Shown piece after piece: positions 1 through 9,080 of a DNA stretch of 64,000 nucleotides. The DNA lies in assembly GCA_000824785.1 (NCBI GenBank), contig CCNB01000006.1:62001-126000 (forward strand), read 5' to 3'. The notes under the pieces were generated by a model. It searched no databases. It was given only the letters and a program-made list of their open reading frames with translations, and was not told where the DNA came from. The DNA is from Mesorhizobium plurifarium (GTDB taxonomy: Bacteria > Pseudomonadota > Alphaproteobacteria > Rhizobiales > Rhizobiaceae). The position numbers were made by a program, and so were the translations under genes. Within the stretch, counting starts at the first letter, position 1. Every line of letters begins with the position of its first letter.

Positions 1-1155
1 AGGGGCGAACTGTCGGCCGCCTCGCTGCTTTCGGGCATCGCCAAGCAGTTCGGCGAAGGCAGCGGCAGGGCCGGACCGTTGCGCGAATATGGCGGCGCCG
101 GCATGGCCGATCTCGACTACGACAAGACCTTCGAGGCGCATGACCGCGGCTCGATCCTGGTTTTCGCCGTCTACCAGGCCTTCCTGGCCATCGCCGACCG
201 GCGGACCGACGACCTGATCCAGCTTGCCACCGGCGGCTCCGGCATCCTGCCGGCGGGAACCTTGCATCCGAGCTTGGTCGAGCGCCTGACCGACGAGGTC
301 GCCAAGACCGCCAGGCAGATGCTGACCATGTGCATCCGCGCGCTCGACTATTGCCCTTCCGTCGACATCAGCTTCGGTGAATATCTGCGCGCGCTGATCA
401 CCGCCGACCGCGATGCCTATCCGGACGATCCGCTGCACTATCGCCTCGCCTTCCTGGAATCGTTCCGCAAATGGAAGCTGTTGCCGCGCGACGTCCGCAC
501 CATCTCGGAAGAGACGCTGGCCTGGAGCGCGCCGGAGGACCCGTCGCCTTCCTGGCTGAAGGGCCTGCTGAGCAAGATCGATCTCGGCTGGAACCAGAAA
601 TTGAAGCGGGCCGAAATCTTCGCGCTCAACGACAAGAACCGCTATGCGCTGTGGAAGGCGATGCACAAGGCCTTCGTCTCCGATCCGGACCTCTACAAGC
701 AGTTCGGCCTGCTGCCCGATCTGCCGCGCTACAATGAGGACGGCACGGTCATGCATGCGCCGAAGAAAGGCGAGACGACCTTCGACATCTACAGCGTGCG
801 CCCGACGCGCCGCGTCGAGCCGGACGGCTCGTTCCGCATCGAGGTGGTGGCCGTGATCCAGCAGCGCATTCCGGTTGCGCCGGACGGCACGGCGATGCCG
901 CAAGGCACGGCCAAGGGCGACAGCTTCTTCTGGTTCCGCGGCGGCGCCACGATCATCATCGACCCGCGCGAAGGGTTCGAAGAGATCCGCTACTCGATCA
1001 TCAAGAACACCGGCAGCGCGGACCGGCAGAAGCGTCAGGCCGGCACGATGGCGGCCAATTACCTATCGCCGCTGCGGGCGCTCTATTTCGGCGGCGAGGT
1101 GTCGGAGCCCTTTGCCTTGCTGCATGCCAGCGACGGAGACGACGATCATGTCTAG
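1..1155 (+). CDS. C-terminal part of an uncharacterised protein, cut by the window edge
   Basis: The frame is open from base 1 to the TAG at 1153-1155, so the gene begins upstream and only its last 384 residues are visible. The sequence looks soluble, with no signal peptide or membrane segment in this part. Near residues 43-60 there is an acidic, His-containing helix (EAHDRGSILVFAVYQAF) that resembles the third-ligand helix of gluzincin (thermolysin-like) peptidases; an HExxH helix, if present, would lie upstream. The stop overlaps the start of the next gene by 8 bases, so the two are almost certainly translationally coupled. Function is not established; a metallopeptidase-like role is inference from one helix. 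Confidence 0.7.
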   Translation, partial: RGELSAASLLSGIAKQFGEGSGRAGPLREYGGAGMADLDYDKTFEAHDRGSILVFAVYQAFLAIADRRTDDLIQLATGGSGILPAGTLHPSLVERLTDEVAKTARQMLTMCIRALDYCPSVDISFGEYLRALITADRDAYPDDPLHYRLAFLESFRKWKLLPRDVRTISEETLAWSAPEDPSPSWLKGLLSKIDLGWNQKLKRAEIFALNDKNRYALWKAMHKAFVSDPDLYKQFGLLPDLPRYNEDGTVMHAPKKGETTFDIYSVRPTRRVEPDGSFRIEVVAVIQQRIPVAPDGTAMPQGTAKGDSFFWFRGGATIIIDPREGFEEIRYSIIKNTGSADRQKRQAGTMAANYLSPLRALYFGGEVSEPFALLHASDGDDDHV

Positions 1156-2671
1156 GAAGCCGGCGACGAGGACAAGGCCGGCAAAAACGGCCGCAGCGGT
1201 GGCGCCGGCGGCGGGCGTCACCGTGCGGCATTATTGCCAGGGCATCGGCGATTGCCATCTGCTTACCTTCAGACATGCGGATGGAAAGCCTTTCCGCATG
1301 CTCATCGACTGCGGCATCCATGTTTCGATCGCGGGTGGCCCGGCGCTGGTCGCCGACATCGTCGCCGACCTCAGACAAGAGACCGGCGGCAAGATCGACA
1401 TCCTCGTCGTCACGCACGAACACTGGGACCATGTCTCCGGCTTCCTGACCGCGAAGGACCTTTTCAAGGACTTTGTTGTCGGCGACGTCTGGATGGCCTG
1501 GACGGAGAATCCGGCGGATGCCGAGGCCGCGGAGCTCGACAAGTTCAAGGGCCAGGCGATCGCCGCGCTGCAGGGCGTGGGTCAGAAGCTCGACGCGATG
1601 CGTGGGCTGAGCTCCTACATGGCCGGTATCCGCGATGGTCTGCAATCCGTGCTCGGCTTCCAGTTCGGCGCGGCCGGCGAGCGGGTGCGCTCGGCCCGCG
1701 ACGCGGCTGCCAGGCTCTCGCAAAAATCGTCACCGACCTATTTCGAGCCCGGCGGACCGCCGGTGACGATCGACGCATTGCTGAACCTTCGCGTCTATGT
1801 GCTCGGTCCGCCGCGCGACAAGGCAGCGCTGCGGCTGGAAGAGAAGGCGAGCGAGATGTTCCCGCTGGCCAGCGGCGGCCCGTTCGCGCGGGCGCTGGCA
1901 AGCGGCCTCAAGATGAACGAGGCGGCCGACACTGGTTACGTCGACGAGCTCAGCCCGTTCGAACGCAATGTCGGCACGCCGCTTTCCGCGGCGCTGAAAG
2001 GCGACAAGGGCAGCGACCCGGCCATCGATATCGGCGCCTATGTCCGCAAGCATTATGCCGGGCCGGTTTCGGCCGCGGCCTCCATGGAAGACCGCGACCA
2101 GTCCTGGCGGCGCATCGACGCCGACTGGATGGGGATCGCCGCCGATCTTGCCCTGCAGCTCGACCGCGGCGTCAACAACACCAGCCTGGTGCTTGCCTTC
2201 GAGTTCATCGACTCAGGGCACGTGCTGCTGTTCCCGGGCGATGCCCAGATCGGCAACTGGCTGAGTTGGAAGGACCTGAAATGGCCGGTGGGGCAGGGCA
2301 CCGTCACATCGGCCGATCTTCTGGCGCGCACCGTCTATCTCAAGGTCGCCCATCACGGCAGCCAGAACGCCACGCCGCAGAAACAGGGTTTCGATCTGCT
2401 GACGAGTTCAGACCTGTCGGCCTTCATCCCGACCAACAAGGTCGATGCGGTGAAGGTGCACTGGGGCGAGATGCCCTATGACAGCATCCTGACCGCGCTC
2501 GAGACGAAGACCAAGGGCCGCGTCATTCGCGCCGACGATCCGTGGCTGGCCGACAAGAACGGAAAGCCGGCCTTCGCCGCGCCGTCCGGTTCGATCCAGG
2601 CGGTGCGCAGCGCGCCGCGCGATGCGGCCCGGGGACCGGGCGGGCTATGGGTCGAGGTGGATCTGGCCTGA
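1148..2671 (+). CDS. Metallo-beta-lactamase-fold hydrolase (ComEC/Rec2-type MBL domain)
   Basis: A 507-residue protein. After a basic, Ala/Pro-rich N-terminus it carries the MBL metal signature THEHWDH (about residue 95), then a later Asp in FPGDAQ and a His in VAHHGS, so all the usual metal ligands are present. A long insert of roughly 250 residues separates the HxHxDH motif from the second half of the site. The layout matches stand-alone ComEC-like MBL hydrolases, which act on nucleic acid or phosphoester substrates in characterised relatives; the substrate here is unknown. The ATG at 1148 overlaps the preceding gene by 8 bases, implying a joint function with it. No signal peptide or membrane segment is evident. 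Confidence 0.85.
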   Translation: MSRKPATRTRPAKTAAAVAPAAGVTVRHYCQGIGDCHLLTFRHADGKPFRMLIDCGIHVSIAGGPALVADIVADLRQETGGKIDILVVTHEHWDHVSGFLTAKDLFKDFVVGDVWMAWTENPADAEAAELDKFKGQAIAALQGVGQKLDAMRGLSSYMAGIRDGLQSVLGFQFGAAGERVRSARDAAARLSQKSSPTYFEPGGPPVTIDALLNLRVYVLGPPRDKAALRLEEKASEMFPLASGGPFARALASGLKMNEAADTGYVDELSPFERNVGTPLSAALKGDKGSDPAIDIGAYVRKHYAGPVSAAASMEDRDQSWRRIDADWMGIAADLALQLDRGVNNTSLVLAFEFIDSGHVLLFPGDAQIGNWLSWKDLKWPVGQGTVTSADLLARTVYLKVAHHGSQNATPQKQGFDLLTSSDLSAFIPTNKVDAVKVHWGEMPYDSILTALETKTKGRVIRADDPWLADKNGKPAFAAPSGSIQAVRSAPRDAARGPGGLWVEVDLA

Positions 2672-2770
2672 GAGTTCGCCACCCAGCCGATTGCGAAAAA
2701 TCGAAAACCGCTCTATTGAGCGATCGGCTGAATGAGGGCGGCCACTCAACACATTGCACAAGGTCGCCCC

Positions 2771-2941
2771 ATGCCCGATGCCTTTTCTCGCGTCATCGCC
2801 TTCCTTGCCGTGGTCATGGCCCTGCTGTTCGCCGGGCTGCATTTCCACCAGGGCCACGTCATCGCCACGCTCTATTTCATGACCGGCGCCGTTCTGGTGA
2901 CGGCCGTGACGCGCATGAATGTGAGACGGGGGCTGATTTAG
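2771..2941 (+). CDS. Small two-helix membrane protein, unknown function
   Basis: A 56-residue protein with two hydrophobic stretches (about residues 7-25 and 29-48) and a short basic C-terminus (MNVRRGLI). I chose the ATG at 2771 because the protein then starts just before the first hydrophobic helix; the frame is also open further upstream to 2732. The ribosome binding site is weak. It lies 99 bases after the MBL hydrolase gene in the same direction. It could be a chance frame, but the amphipathic and hydrophobic pattern favours a real small membrane protein. Confidence 0.4.
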   Translation: MPDAFSRVIAFLAVVMALLFAGLHFHQGHVIATLYFMTGAVLVTAVTRMNVRRGLI

Positions 2942-2990
2942 GCGCCTGCGGCACTAACGTCCGGCAGCAAGTTGGACGGCCAACGCGCCA

Positions 2991-3401
2991 TCACGATGTT
3001 GAAGGCATTGAGGAAAAGTCCATCCACATCGCGCCTACAGCATGGCCATCGGGATCAGCGAGGTCGCGGGTATACATGAACCCATGATCCTCGATCGGAT
3101 TGATGTCTGCTGTGCCGCCGTTCGCCGCAGCGGCGGCTGCCATCGCATCGACGGCGTCGCGGCTGTCCAGGGAAAGTGCCAGCATTACCTCGCTGGACGT
3201 GGATGGCGGAATGGGGCGGGTGGTCATGGCCTGCCATTTCTCCCGGCTGAGCAGCATGAAGTTGATGTCTTCACTCCACACCATCCAGGCCGCCGTCTCA
3301 TCGGGAAACCGAGGATTGTTCCTGAAGCCGAGGGATTCGTAGAAGGCCATGGATGCCTTCACGTCGGTAACTGGCAGGCTCACAAAGATCTTCTTGCTCA
3401 T
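2991..3401 (-). CDS. VOC (glyoxalase/bleomycin-resistance fold) family protein
   Basis: A 136-residue single-domain protein. It opens with the typical first strand and helix of the vicinal oxygen chelate fold (KKIFVSLPVTDVKASMAFYESLGF) and ends with the characteristic LADPDGHAVGAMWMD strand pair. Members bind a divalent metal across a dimer of beta-alpha-beta-beta-beta modules and include glyoxalases, dioxygenases and drug-binding proteins. This sequence resembles the lactoylglutathione lyase-like group whose substrates are mostly unknown. It is a single-gene unit on the minus strand, ahead of a tRNA. Confidence 0.85.
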   Translation of the reverse strand: MSKKIFVSLPVTDVKASMAFYESLGFRNNPRFPDETAAWMVWSEDINFMLLSREKWQAMTTRPIPPSTSSEVMLALSLDSRDAVDAMAAAAAANGGTADINPIEDHGFMYTRDLADPDGHAVGAMWMDFSSMPSTS

Positions 3402-3639
3402 CGGTCATTCCTTCGTTGTCGAGATGCCAGTCCAGCGAATGGCGTCTGATTGAAGAACGGTTGACCGCCCGCAGAACCGACACGGCAACTCCACTTTTTT
3501 GATTGCCAACGCCTCCGTACTTCGCCTCAATCGTCACCGCCCAAACCGTTGCTGGGAGAACTGGGTCGAGGTCAAAAAATCGCCACGCGACGGTTACGCG
3601 CCGACGGCAGTTCTCAAGGATTTTCTTGGAAGCTAAATC

Positions 3640-3664
3640 ATCTAACCATTTCGGGAGGTTAGAT
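3640..3664 (-). terminator. Hairpin just 3' of tRNA-Val
   Basis: A perfect 8-bp inverted repeat (3640-3647 with 3657-3664) with a 9-base loop starts at the last base of the tRNA CCA end and continues downstream of it on the minus strand. It has only a short T-rich tail (GATTT). It is either a terminator or a processing hairpin for the tRNA precursor. Confidence 0.4.
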
Positions 3665-3738
3665 GGTGGGCGATGTAGGGATTGAACCTACGACCCCACC
3701 CGTGTGAAGGGTGTGCTCTCCCGCTGAGCTAATCGCCC
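3664..3738 (-). tRNA. tRNA-Val (anticodon CAC)
   Basis: Cloverleaf read on the minus strand: acceptor GGGCGAT pairs with ATCGCCC, D-arm GCTC/GAGC, anticodon stem CACCC/GGGTG around the loop TTCACAC (anticodon CAC, reading GUG), T-arm GTAGG-TTCAATC-CCTAC, discriminator A and an encoded CCA at 3664-3666. All stems pair perfectly. Confidence 0.97.
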
Positions 3739-3865
3739 GCCTTGGGCCCGAAGGCCGAAGCGAGCCGCGATATAAGGTAGGCTGGTGAGCGAAGTCAAGG
3801 CGATGTGCCGAGGTTATTCCTCGGTTTGATTTCTCTGATTTTCTGCCGGTGCGGTTTAGCGCCGC

Positions 3866-4546
3866 TCAGCGTGCCGCCGCGATCAAGCGCTCTGCCAGGT
3901 CCGGCGTCAGCGTGTCGAAATGCGAGATCACCAGGGTCGGTTCGAATTCGCGCACATGGCGATCGGTATAACCGAAATCGACCGCGACCACCGGGATGCC
4001 GGCTGCCTTGGCGGTGTCGATGTCGGTCTGCGAATCGCCGATCATCAAAGCGCTGGTCGGATCGCCGCCGGCCAGGCGGATCGTCTCGGTGAGATGGCGC
4101 GGGTCGGGCTTGCGGAAGGCGAAGGTGTCCTGGCCGCAGATCGCTGCAAAATAGTGCGACATGCCCAAGGCGCCGATCAGCGTCGCGGAATTCGCTTCGT
4201 ATTTGTTGGTGCAGACCGCCATCAGGTAGCCGGCGGCCTGGAAACGATCGAGCGCGGCGATGACGCCGGGGTAGGGGCGGGACTTGCCGGGAATGTTCAG
4301 CGTGTAATGGTCGAGGAACAGCTTCAGGAGCCGGTCGTGTTCCTCGGCCGCCAGCGCCTTGTTCTGCGCGGCATGCGCGCGTTCGATCATGACGCGGCCG
4401 CCATGGCCGACGAAACGCCTGAAGCCGGCTTCGTCGACAGCGGCGAGATCGCTTGCCGCCAGGCTGTGGTTGAGGCTGTCGAGCAGATCCGGCGCGGTAT
4501 CGACCAGCGTTCCGTCGAGGTCGAAGACGATGATCGGGCGCGGCAT
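3866..4546 (-). CDS. gph: Phosphoglycolate phosphatase (HAD superfamily)
   Basis: A 226-residue HAD hydrolase. Motif I is IIVFDLDGTLVDTAPD at the extreme N-terminus, with the two catalytic Asp residues; motif II lies near VCTNK and motif III/IV near LMIGDSQTDIDTAKAAG. The cap domain and the DTAPDLLDSLN signature match Gph, which dephosphorylates 2-phosphoglycolate from DNA repair or photorespiratory-type metabolism. I used the ATG at 4546 because the protein begins right at the first strand and an AGGA sequence lies upstream. A frame extension to 4603 is possible but adds a non-conserved tail. The divergently placed neighbour is rpiA, another sugar-phosphate enzyme. Confidence 0.92.
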   Translation of the reverse strand: MPRPIIVFDLDGTLVDTAPDLLDSLNHSLAASDLAAVDEAGFRRFVGHGGRVMIERAHAAQNKALAAEEHDRLLKLFLDHYTLNIPGKSRPYPGVIAALDRFQAAGYLMAVCTNKYEANSATLIGALGMSHYFAAICGQDTFAFRKPDPRHLTETIRLAGGDPTSALMIGDSQTDIDTAKAAGIPVVAVDFGYTDRHVREFEPTLVISHFDTLTPDLAERLIAAAR

Positions 4547-4707
4547 GGGAGGTTCCTGTGGCGATTGAATTGCCGTAGGCGATACAGGCTGGCCAGGGTT
4601 CAAGCAAGGAGCCTCGGTCGGTCCACAGAGCCTTTAGCGAGGGAGCCTTTGACGGGGCAGGCAAAAATGCTAGGAGGCGCGCGAAACCGGCGAAATCGGG
4701 GTTCCCC

Positions 4708-5403
4708 ATGGATGCAAGGCAGTTGAAGGTCGAAGCCGCGCGGGCGGCGCTCGCCCATGTCGGCAGCGGCATGCGGCTCGGCATCGGCACCGGCACCACG
4801 GCGGAAGAATTCGTGCGGCTGCTGGCCGAAAAGGTCGCCACCGGCCTCGACGTCGTCGGCGTGCCGACCTCGGAGCGCACCGCGGCGCTCTGCCGTGAGC
4901 TCGGCGTGCCGTTGTCCACGCTCGAGGACACGCCGGAACTCGACCTTACCGTCGACGGCGCCGACGAGGTCGACCCGGACCTGACCTTGATCAAGGGCGG
5001 CGGCGGCGCGCTGCTGCGCGAGAAGATCGTCGCGGCGGCGTCCGAGCGCATGATCGTGATTGCCGACAAGTCCAAGCTGGTCGAGACCCTCGGCCGGTTC
5101 CCGCTGCCGATCGAGGTCAACAAATTCGGCCTGCGCGCCACCGAGATCGCGATCGGCGCGGCCGCGGCAACGCTCGGCCTTTCCGGCCCGGTTACATTGA
5201 GGATGACGGGGGGCCAGCCATTTGTTACAGACGGCGGCCACTTTATCCTCGATGCATCTTTTGGCCGCATTCCGGATACAAGAGCGCTTTCGAATGCTCT
5301 CTTCGCCATTCCAGGCGTTGTCGAGCACGGTCTATTCATCGGGCTGGCGTCAACGGCCATCATCGCCGGCGGCGACGGTATCGAAACCGTCCATGCAGCC
5401 TGA
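4708..5403 (+). CDS. rpiA: Ribose-5-phosphate isomerase A
   Basis: A 231-residue cytoplasmic enzyme that interconverts ribose-5-phosphate and ribulose-5-phosphate in the non-oxidative pentose phosphate pathway. The phosphate-binding loop GTGTTAEEF (near residue 28), the catalytic DGADEVDP loop (near residue 84) and the [11 protein letters not shown] loop (near 97) are all present, and the length is normal for the family. It is followed after 21 bases by a DUF2059 secreted protein gene, so the two may be co-transcribed. Start ATG at 4708. Confidence 0.97.
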   Translation: MDARQLKVEAARAALAHVGSGMRLGIGTGTTAEEFVRLLAEKVATGLDVVGVPTSERTAALCRELGVPLSTLEDTPELDLTVDGADEVDPDLTLIKGGGGALLREKIVAAASERMIVIADKSKLVETLGRFPLPIEVNKFGLRATEIAIGAAAATLGLSGPVTLRMTGGQPFVTDGGHFILDASFGRIPDTRALSNALFAIPGVVEHGLFIGLASTAIIAGGDGIETVHAA

Positions 5404-5424
5404 AACCAGGGAGTTCTATCGACC

Positions 5425-6042
5425 ATGATGTTGCCTAAACGAGTTCGCCGCCTTTCGATGTTCCTGGCGGCCTCGGCCGTCCTTGCGCTGTCCTCGCCGG
5501 TGTTTGCGCAGGACGTCAGCGAATCGCACCTGAAGGCGGCGCGCGCGGCCGTCGCGGCGATCCATGCGACGGACACGTTCGACAACATCCTGCCGCAGGC
5601 GGCCGGCGCGCTCGAAGCGCAGCTCATCCAGAAGAATCCCGACATGCAGGAGCTGATCGGCAAGACCGTGGCCGAGAAGGCACTCGCCCTTGCTTCGCGC
5701 CGCGCCGATCTCGAAAAGGAAGCAGCACTGGCCTATGCCAAGGTGTTTTCCGAACAGGAGCTCAACGACATCGCCACCTTCTACAGCTCGGCAGCCGGCA
5801 AGAAGCTGCTGGACAGCGGCCCCGCGGTGACGCGCGACCTCGTGAAGGCCGCCGACATCTGGCAGAACGGTGTTGCCCGCGACCTCGCGCAGCAGGTCGG
5901 CGAGACGCTTGCGGCCGCGGCCAAGGCCAAGGCGCCGGCAGCGCCGGCTCAGGACGCCACCGCGCCCGCCGACGGCGCCGCTCCGGCGGACAATTCGGCT
6001 CCCGCCGACAATTCGGCTCCGGCGGACGATTCGCAGAACTGA
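5425..6042 (+). CDS. Secreted DUF2059 domain protein
   Basis: A 205-residue protein with a clear signal peptide (basic start, hydrophobic core, cleavage after VFAQ near residue 29). The body is the helical DUF2059 domain (about residues 35-165), including the FSEQELNDIATFYSSAAGKK region typical of the family. The function of DUF2059 is not known; members are periplasmic. The C-terminus is low-complexity, Ala/Pro/Asp-rich, with three near-identical APADNS units. It sits directly behind rpiA and ahead of a strong terminator, so it closes that unit. Confidence 0.88.
   Translation: MMLPKRVRRLSMFLAASAVLALSSPVFAQDVSESHLKAARAAVAAIHATDTFDNILPQAAGALEAQLIQKNPDMQELIGKTVAEKALALASRRADLEKEAALAYAKVFSEQELNDIATFYSSAAGKKLLDSGPAVTRDLVKAADIWQNGVARDLAQQVGETLAAAAKAKAPAAPAQDATAPADGAAPADNSAPADNSAPADDSQN
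5980..6033 (+). repeat. Three tandem 18-bp repeats in the DUF2059 gene
   Basis: Units at 5980-5997, 5998-6015 and 6016-6033 encode APADNS, APADNS and APADDS. They differ only at codon third positions and one Asn/Asp change. An older half-unit lies just upstream (5962-5976). Copy number is likely to vary between strains. Confidence 0.85.
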
Positions 6043-6077
6043 TATCTCTTTCCATCGGCCGGTGGCCGCTGGACCAC

Positions 6078-6106
6078 AAAGCCCGGGCTCGCCCGGGCTT
6101 TTCTTT
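6078..6106 (+). terminator. Rho-independent terminator after the DUF2059 gene
   Basis: An 11-bp perfect stem (6078-6088 with 6091-6101; arm AAAGCCCGGGC) closed by a 2-base loop is followed by TTCTTTT. It lies 36 bases after the stop codon. Confidence 0.88.
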
Positions 6107-6162
6107 TGCCGCTTTGCAGCCTACCTGTGGCCCGTCTTTCTCACGCGCAGGAGCCCACCACG

Positions 6163-7551
6163 ATGGCCGCTTATGACTATGATCTGTTCGTCATCGGCGG
6201 CGGCTCGGGCGGGGTGAGAGCGGCCCGGGTGGCGGCGGCCCTCGGCAAGCGGGTCGCCATTGCGGAGGAGTACCGCTTCGGCGGCACCTGCGTCATCCGC
6301 GGCTGCGTGCCGAAGAAGCTCTATGTCTATGCCTCGCAATTTCCCGAGCATTTTGCAGACGCCGCCGGCTACGGCTGGACCGTGCCCGAGGCGAGCTTCG
6401 ACTGGCAGACGCTGGTCGCCAACAAGGACAAGGAGATCGCGCGGCTCGAAGCGATCTACAAGAGGAATGTCGAAGGCGCCGGCGGCGAGACCTTTCATTC
6501 GCGCGCGGTGCTCGTCGACCCGCACTCCGTCTACCTGGTCGCGGAAGATCGCACCGTCAGCGCCGACCAGATCCTGATCGCTACAGGCGGGCGGCCCGCG
6601 CCGCATCCGGCACTGTCGGGCCACGAGTACTGCATCTTCTCCAATGAGGCCTTCGATCTCAAGGAACTGCCAAAGGCGATCATGATCGAGGGCGGCGGCT
6701 ACATCGCCGTCGAATTCGCCAACATCTTCCACGGCCTGGGCGTCGACACCACGCTTGTCTATCGCGGCCAGGAGATCCTCAGCCGCTTCGACATGGATCT
6801 GCGCCGCTCGCTGCATGAGACGATGGAGAAGAAGGGGATCAGGATCCTCTGCCCCGCGGTTTCGGAACAGGTGCGCAAGACCCCGGCGGGCAGGCTGGAC
6901 GTGCTGTTGTCGTCCGGCCAAACCCTGACGGTCGATCAGGTGATGCTGGCGATCGGGCGTATTCCCAATACCGAGAATATGGGCCTGGAAGGCGTCGGCA
7001 TCGAACTTGGCAAGACGGGCGCGATCGTGGTCGACCAATATTCGCGCACCAATGTCGACAACATCTGGGCGATCGGCGACGTCACCCATCGCGTGCAACT
7101 GACGCCGGTCGCCATCCACGAGGCGATGTGTTTCATCGAGACCGCATTCAAGAACAATCCGACCGCGCCGGACCACGATACCATTCCGACGGCGGTGTTC
7201 TCGCAGCCGGAGATCGGCACCGTCGGCCTGTCGGAAGACGACGCGATCAAGCGCTTCCCCGACGTCGAGATCTATCGCGCGTCGTTTCGTCCGATGCGGC
7301 ACACGCTGTCGGGCCGCGACGAGAAGATGCTGATGAAGCTGGTGGTCGACGGCGCGTCCAGGAAGGTGATCGGCGCCCATATTCTGGGCCCCGACGCCGG
7401 CGAGATGGCGCAGCTTCTCGGCATCCCGCTGAAGGCCGGCCTCACCAAGGACGATTTCGACCGCACCATGGCCGTGCATCCGACCGCGGCCGAGGAACTG
7501 GTCACCATGTACAAGCCGACCTATCGCGTGAAGAACGGCGAACGCGTTTGA
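6163..7551 (+). CDS. gor: Glutathione-disulfide reductase
   Basis: A 462-residue flavoprotein that reduces oxidised glutathione with NADPH in the cytoplasm. Visible parts, in order: FAD-binding GGGSGG near residue 11, the redox-active pair in GGTCVIRGCVPKK (about 42-54), an NADPH-binding GGGYIAVEFA loop, the second FAD motif AIGDVTHR, and the dimer-interface HPTAAEE with the catalytic His near the C-terminus. The chosen ATG at 6163 has a good AGGAG about 10 bases upstream; an earlier TTG at 6106 would start inside the preceding terminator. Single-gene unit. Confidence 0.96.
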   Translation: MAAYDYDLFVIGGGSGGVRAARVAAALGKRVAIAEEYRFGGTCVIRGCVPKKLYVYASQFPEHFADAAGYGWTVPEASFDWQTLVANKDKEIARLEAIYKRNVEGAGGETFHSRAVLVDPHSVYLVAEDRTVSADQILIATGGRPAPHPALSGHEYCIFSNEAFDLKELPKAIMIEGGGYIAVEFANIFHGLGVDTTLVYRGQEILSRFDMDLRRSLHETMEKKGIRILCPAVSEQVRKTPAGRLDVLLSSGQTLTVDQVMLAIGRIPNTENMGLEGVGIELGKTGAIVVDQYSRTNVDNIWAIGDVTHRVQLTPVAIHEAMCFIETAFKNNPTAPDHDTIPTAVFSQPEIGTVGLSEDDAIKRFPDVEIYRASFRPMRHTLSGRDEKMLMKLVVDGASRKVIGAHILGPDAGEMAQLLGIPLKAGLTKDDFDRTMAVHPTAAEELVTMYKPTYRVKNGERV

Positions 7552-7600
7552 TCGCGGCGTGGGCAGCCGCCGGTGATGCCGGCGGCTGCCCACATGGCTC

Positions 7601-7706
7601 TGGATCGTCTCACCGTTTCACGGAAAAACGGTGAGACGATCCATCTCTTTGTTTTGTCGCAATTTCCAGGCGGAAAACCGCTCACACTTTTCCTGAAATT
7701 GCTCTA
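7601..7706. repeat. Dispersed palindromic intergenic repeat, copy 1
   Basis: About 105 bases between gor and mgtE. It contains a perfect hairpin GGATCGTCTCACCGTTT/AAACGGTGAGACGATCC, then ATCTCTTTGTTTTG and an inverted pair AATTTCCAGG.../...CCTGAAATT, ending in GCTCTA. A second copy with the same order of blocks lies at 30315-30418. The blocks match the kind of mosaic palindromic element common between rhizobial genes. The last bases form the TAG stop codon of mgtE. Confidence 0.8.
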
Positions 7707-9068
7707 AAGCAGCGTGCCGCGCAGGATCACGAGCGCCACCGAGAAGTAGATGACCAGTCCGGTGACGTCGACCAGCGTGGCGACGAACGGCGCCGAGGCG
7801 CTTGCCGGATCGAAGCCGATGCGCTTCAGCGCGAAGGGCAGCATCGATCCCGAAAGCGAGCCGAAGGTGACGATGCCGATCAGCGCCGCGCCCACCGTCG
7901 CCGCGATCAGCATCCAGTGCGGGCCGTAGTCGTAGAAGCCGAAATACTGCCAGAGCGCGATGCGGCAGATGCCGACGACGCCGAGGATCGAGCCGAGCAC
8001 CACCCCGGTCGGCAGCTCGCGCAGCGCCACCCGCCACCAGTCGCGCAACCCGATCTCGCGCAGCGCCAGCGCGCGGATAACGAGCGACGTCGCCTGCGAG
8101 CCGGAATTGCCGCCGGAGCTCATGATCAGCGGGATGAACAGGGTCAGCACGATCGCCTTTTCCAACTCGCCCTCGTAGCTCTGCATGGCGTTGGCCGTCA
8201 GCATCTCGCTGAGGAACAGCGCGCAGAGCCAGCCGGCGCGCTTCTGGATCATGGCGAGAAAACCCATCTTCATATAGGGCTCGTCCAGCGCCTCCATGCC
8301 GCCGAAGCGATGCACGTCCTCGGTCGTCTCCTCGATCATCGTGTCGATGATGTCGTCGACGGTGACGATGCCGAGGATCCTGCCGTGATCGACGACAGGC
8401 AGAGCGAGCAGGTCGTATTTGGAGATGGTCTGCGCCAGGTTCTCGCGATCGGTGAGCGGCGTCACCGTCACCGGCATGCGGTCGGGCGCCACCGACAGGA
8501 TCGAATCCTCCGGGTTGCCGGTGATCAGCCGGCGCAATCCGGTCGAACGCAGCAGGAGCTGCGTGTCCGGGTCGACGATATAGATGGCGTAGATGGTTTC
8601 GCGCGTGCGCTCGACCTTGCGGATGTAGTCGAGCGTGCGGCCAACGGTCCAGTCGGAAGGCACGCTGACGAATTCCGTCGTCATGATCGAGGCGGCGCTG
8701 CCTTCCGGATATCCCAGGATGGACAGCAGCGTCGCGCGCAGCGGCGGCGCCAAGGCGCCGAGCAGTTCCGAGCGGGCCGGTTCGTCCAGCTCGCGCAGGA
8801 TGTCGGCCGCGCGGTCGACCGACATGGCGGTCAACAGCTTGCTCGCCTTCGGGCGCGGCAGGGCCTCGGCAAGCTCTGGTGCCGCCTCGAGTTCCGGCTG
8901 GTCGAAAATCTCGACCAGCCGCTCGAACGGCACGGCGCAGAGCAGCTCGATGGCCGTCTCGCGGGGCTCGTGGTTGAGGGCTTCGACGACGTCGGCGACG
9001 TGATCGTTGGCAAGAACACGGGCGACGGCAACGGCTTCGTCGTCCAGTACGGGTGCGAATTCGTTCAT
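7704..9068 (-). CDS. mgtE: Magnesium transporter MgtE
   Basis: A 454-residue protein in the MgtE family of Mg2+ channels. Order of parts: an Asp/Glu-rich MgtE_N superhelix (about residues 15-135), two CBS domains (about 135-260; MTTEFVSVP and VDHGRILGIVTVDDI), and a membrane domain of five helices (about 285-454) with the pore-lining SSGGNSGSQATSL stretch. In characterised homologues the cytoplasmic domains close the pore when Mg2+ is plentiful. The ATG at 9068 has a strong AAGGAG. Its leader carries a two-stem hairpin (see 9081-9127). Its TAG stop is formed by a dispersed repeat. Confidence 0.96.
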   Translation of the reverse strand: MNEFAPVLDDEAVAVARVLANDHVADVVEALNHEPRETAIELLCAVPFERLVEIFDQPELEAAPELAEALPRPKASKLLTAMSVDRAADILRELDEPARSELLGALAPPLRATLLSILGYPEGSAASIMTTEFVSVPSDWTVGRTLDYIRKVERTRETIYAIYIVDPDTQLLLRSTGLRRLITGNPEDSILSVAPDRMPVTVTPLTDRENLAQTISKYDLLALPVVDHGRILGIVTVDDIIDTMIEETTEDVHRFGGMEALDEPYMKMGFLAMIQKRAGWLCALFLSEMLTANAMQSYEGELEKAIVLTLFIPLIMSSGGNSGSQATSLVIRALALREIGLRDWWRVALRELPTGVVLGSILGVVGICRIALWQYFGFYDYGPHWMLIAATVGAALIGIVTFGSLSGSMLPFALKRIGFDPASASAPFVATLVDVTGLVIYFSVALVILRGTLL

Positions 9069-9080
9069 GGCTCACTCCTT

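Noticed and set aside
3795..5663. A 622-residue minus-strand frame over gph and rpiA
   Set aside because: It is antisense or out of frame to two certain genes; long open frames on the opposite strand are normal in GC-rich DNA.
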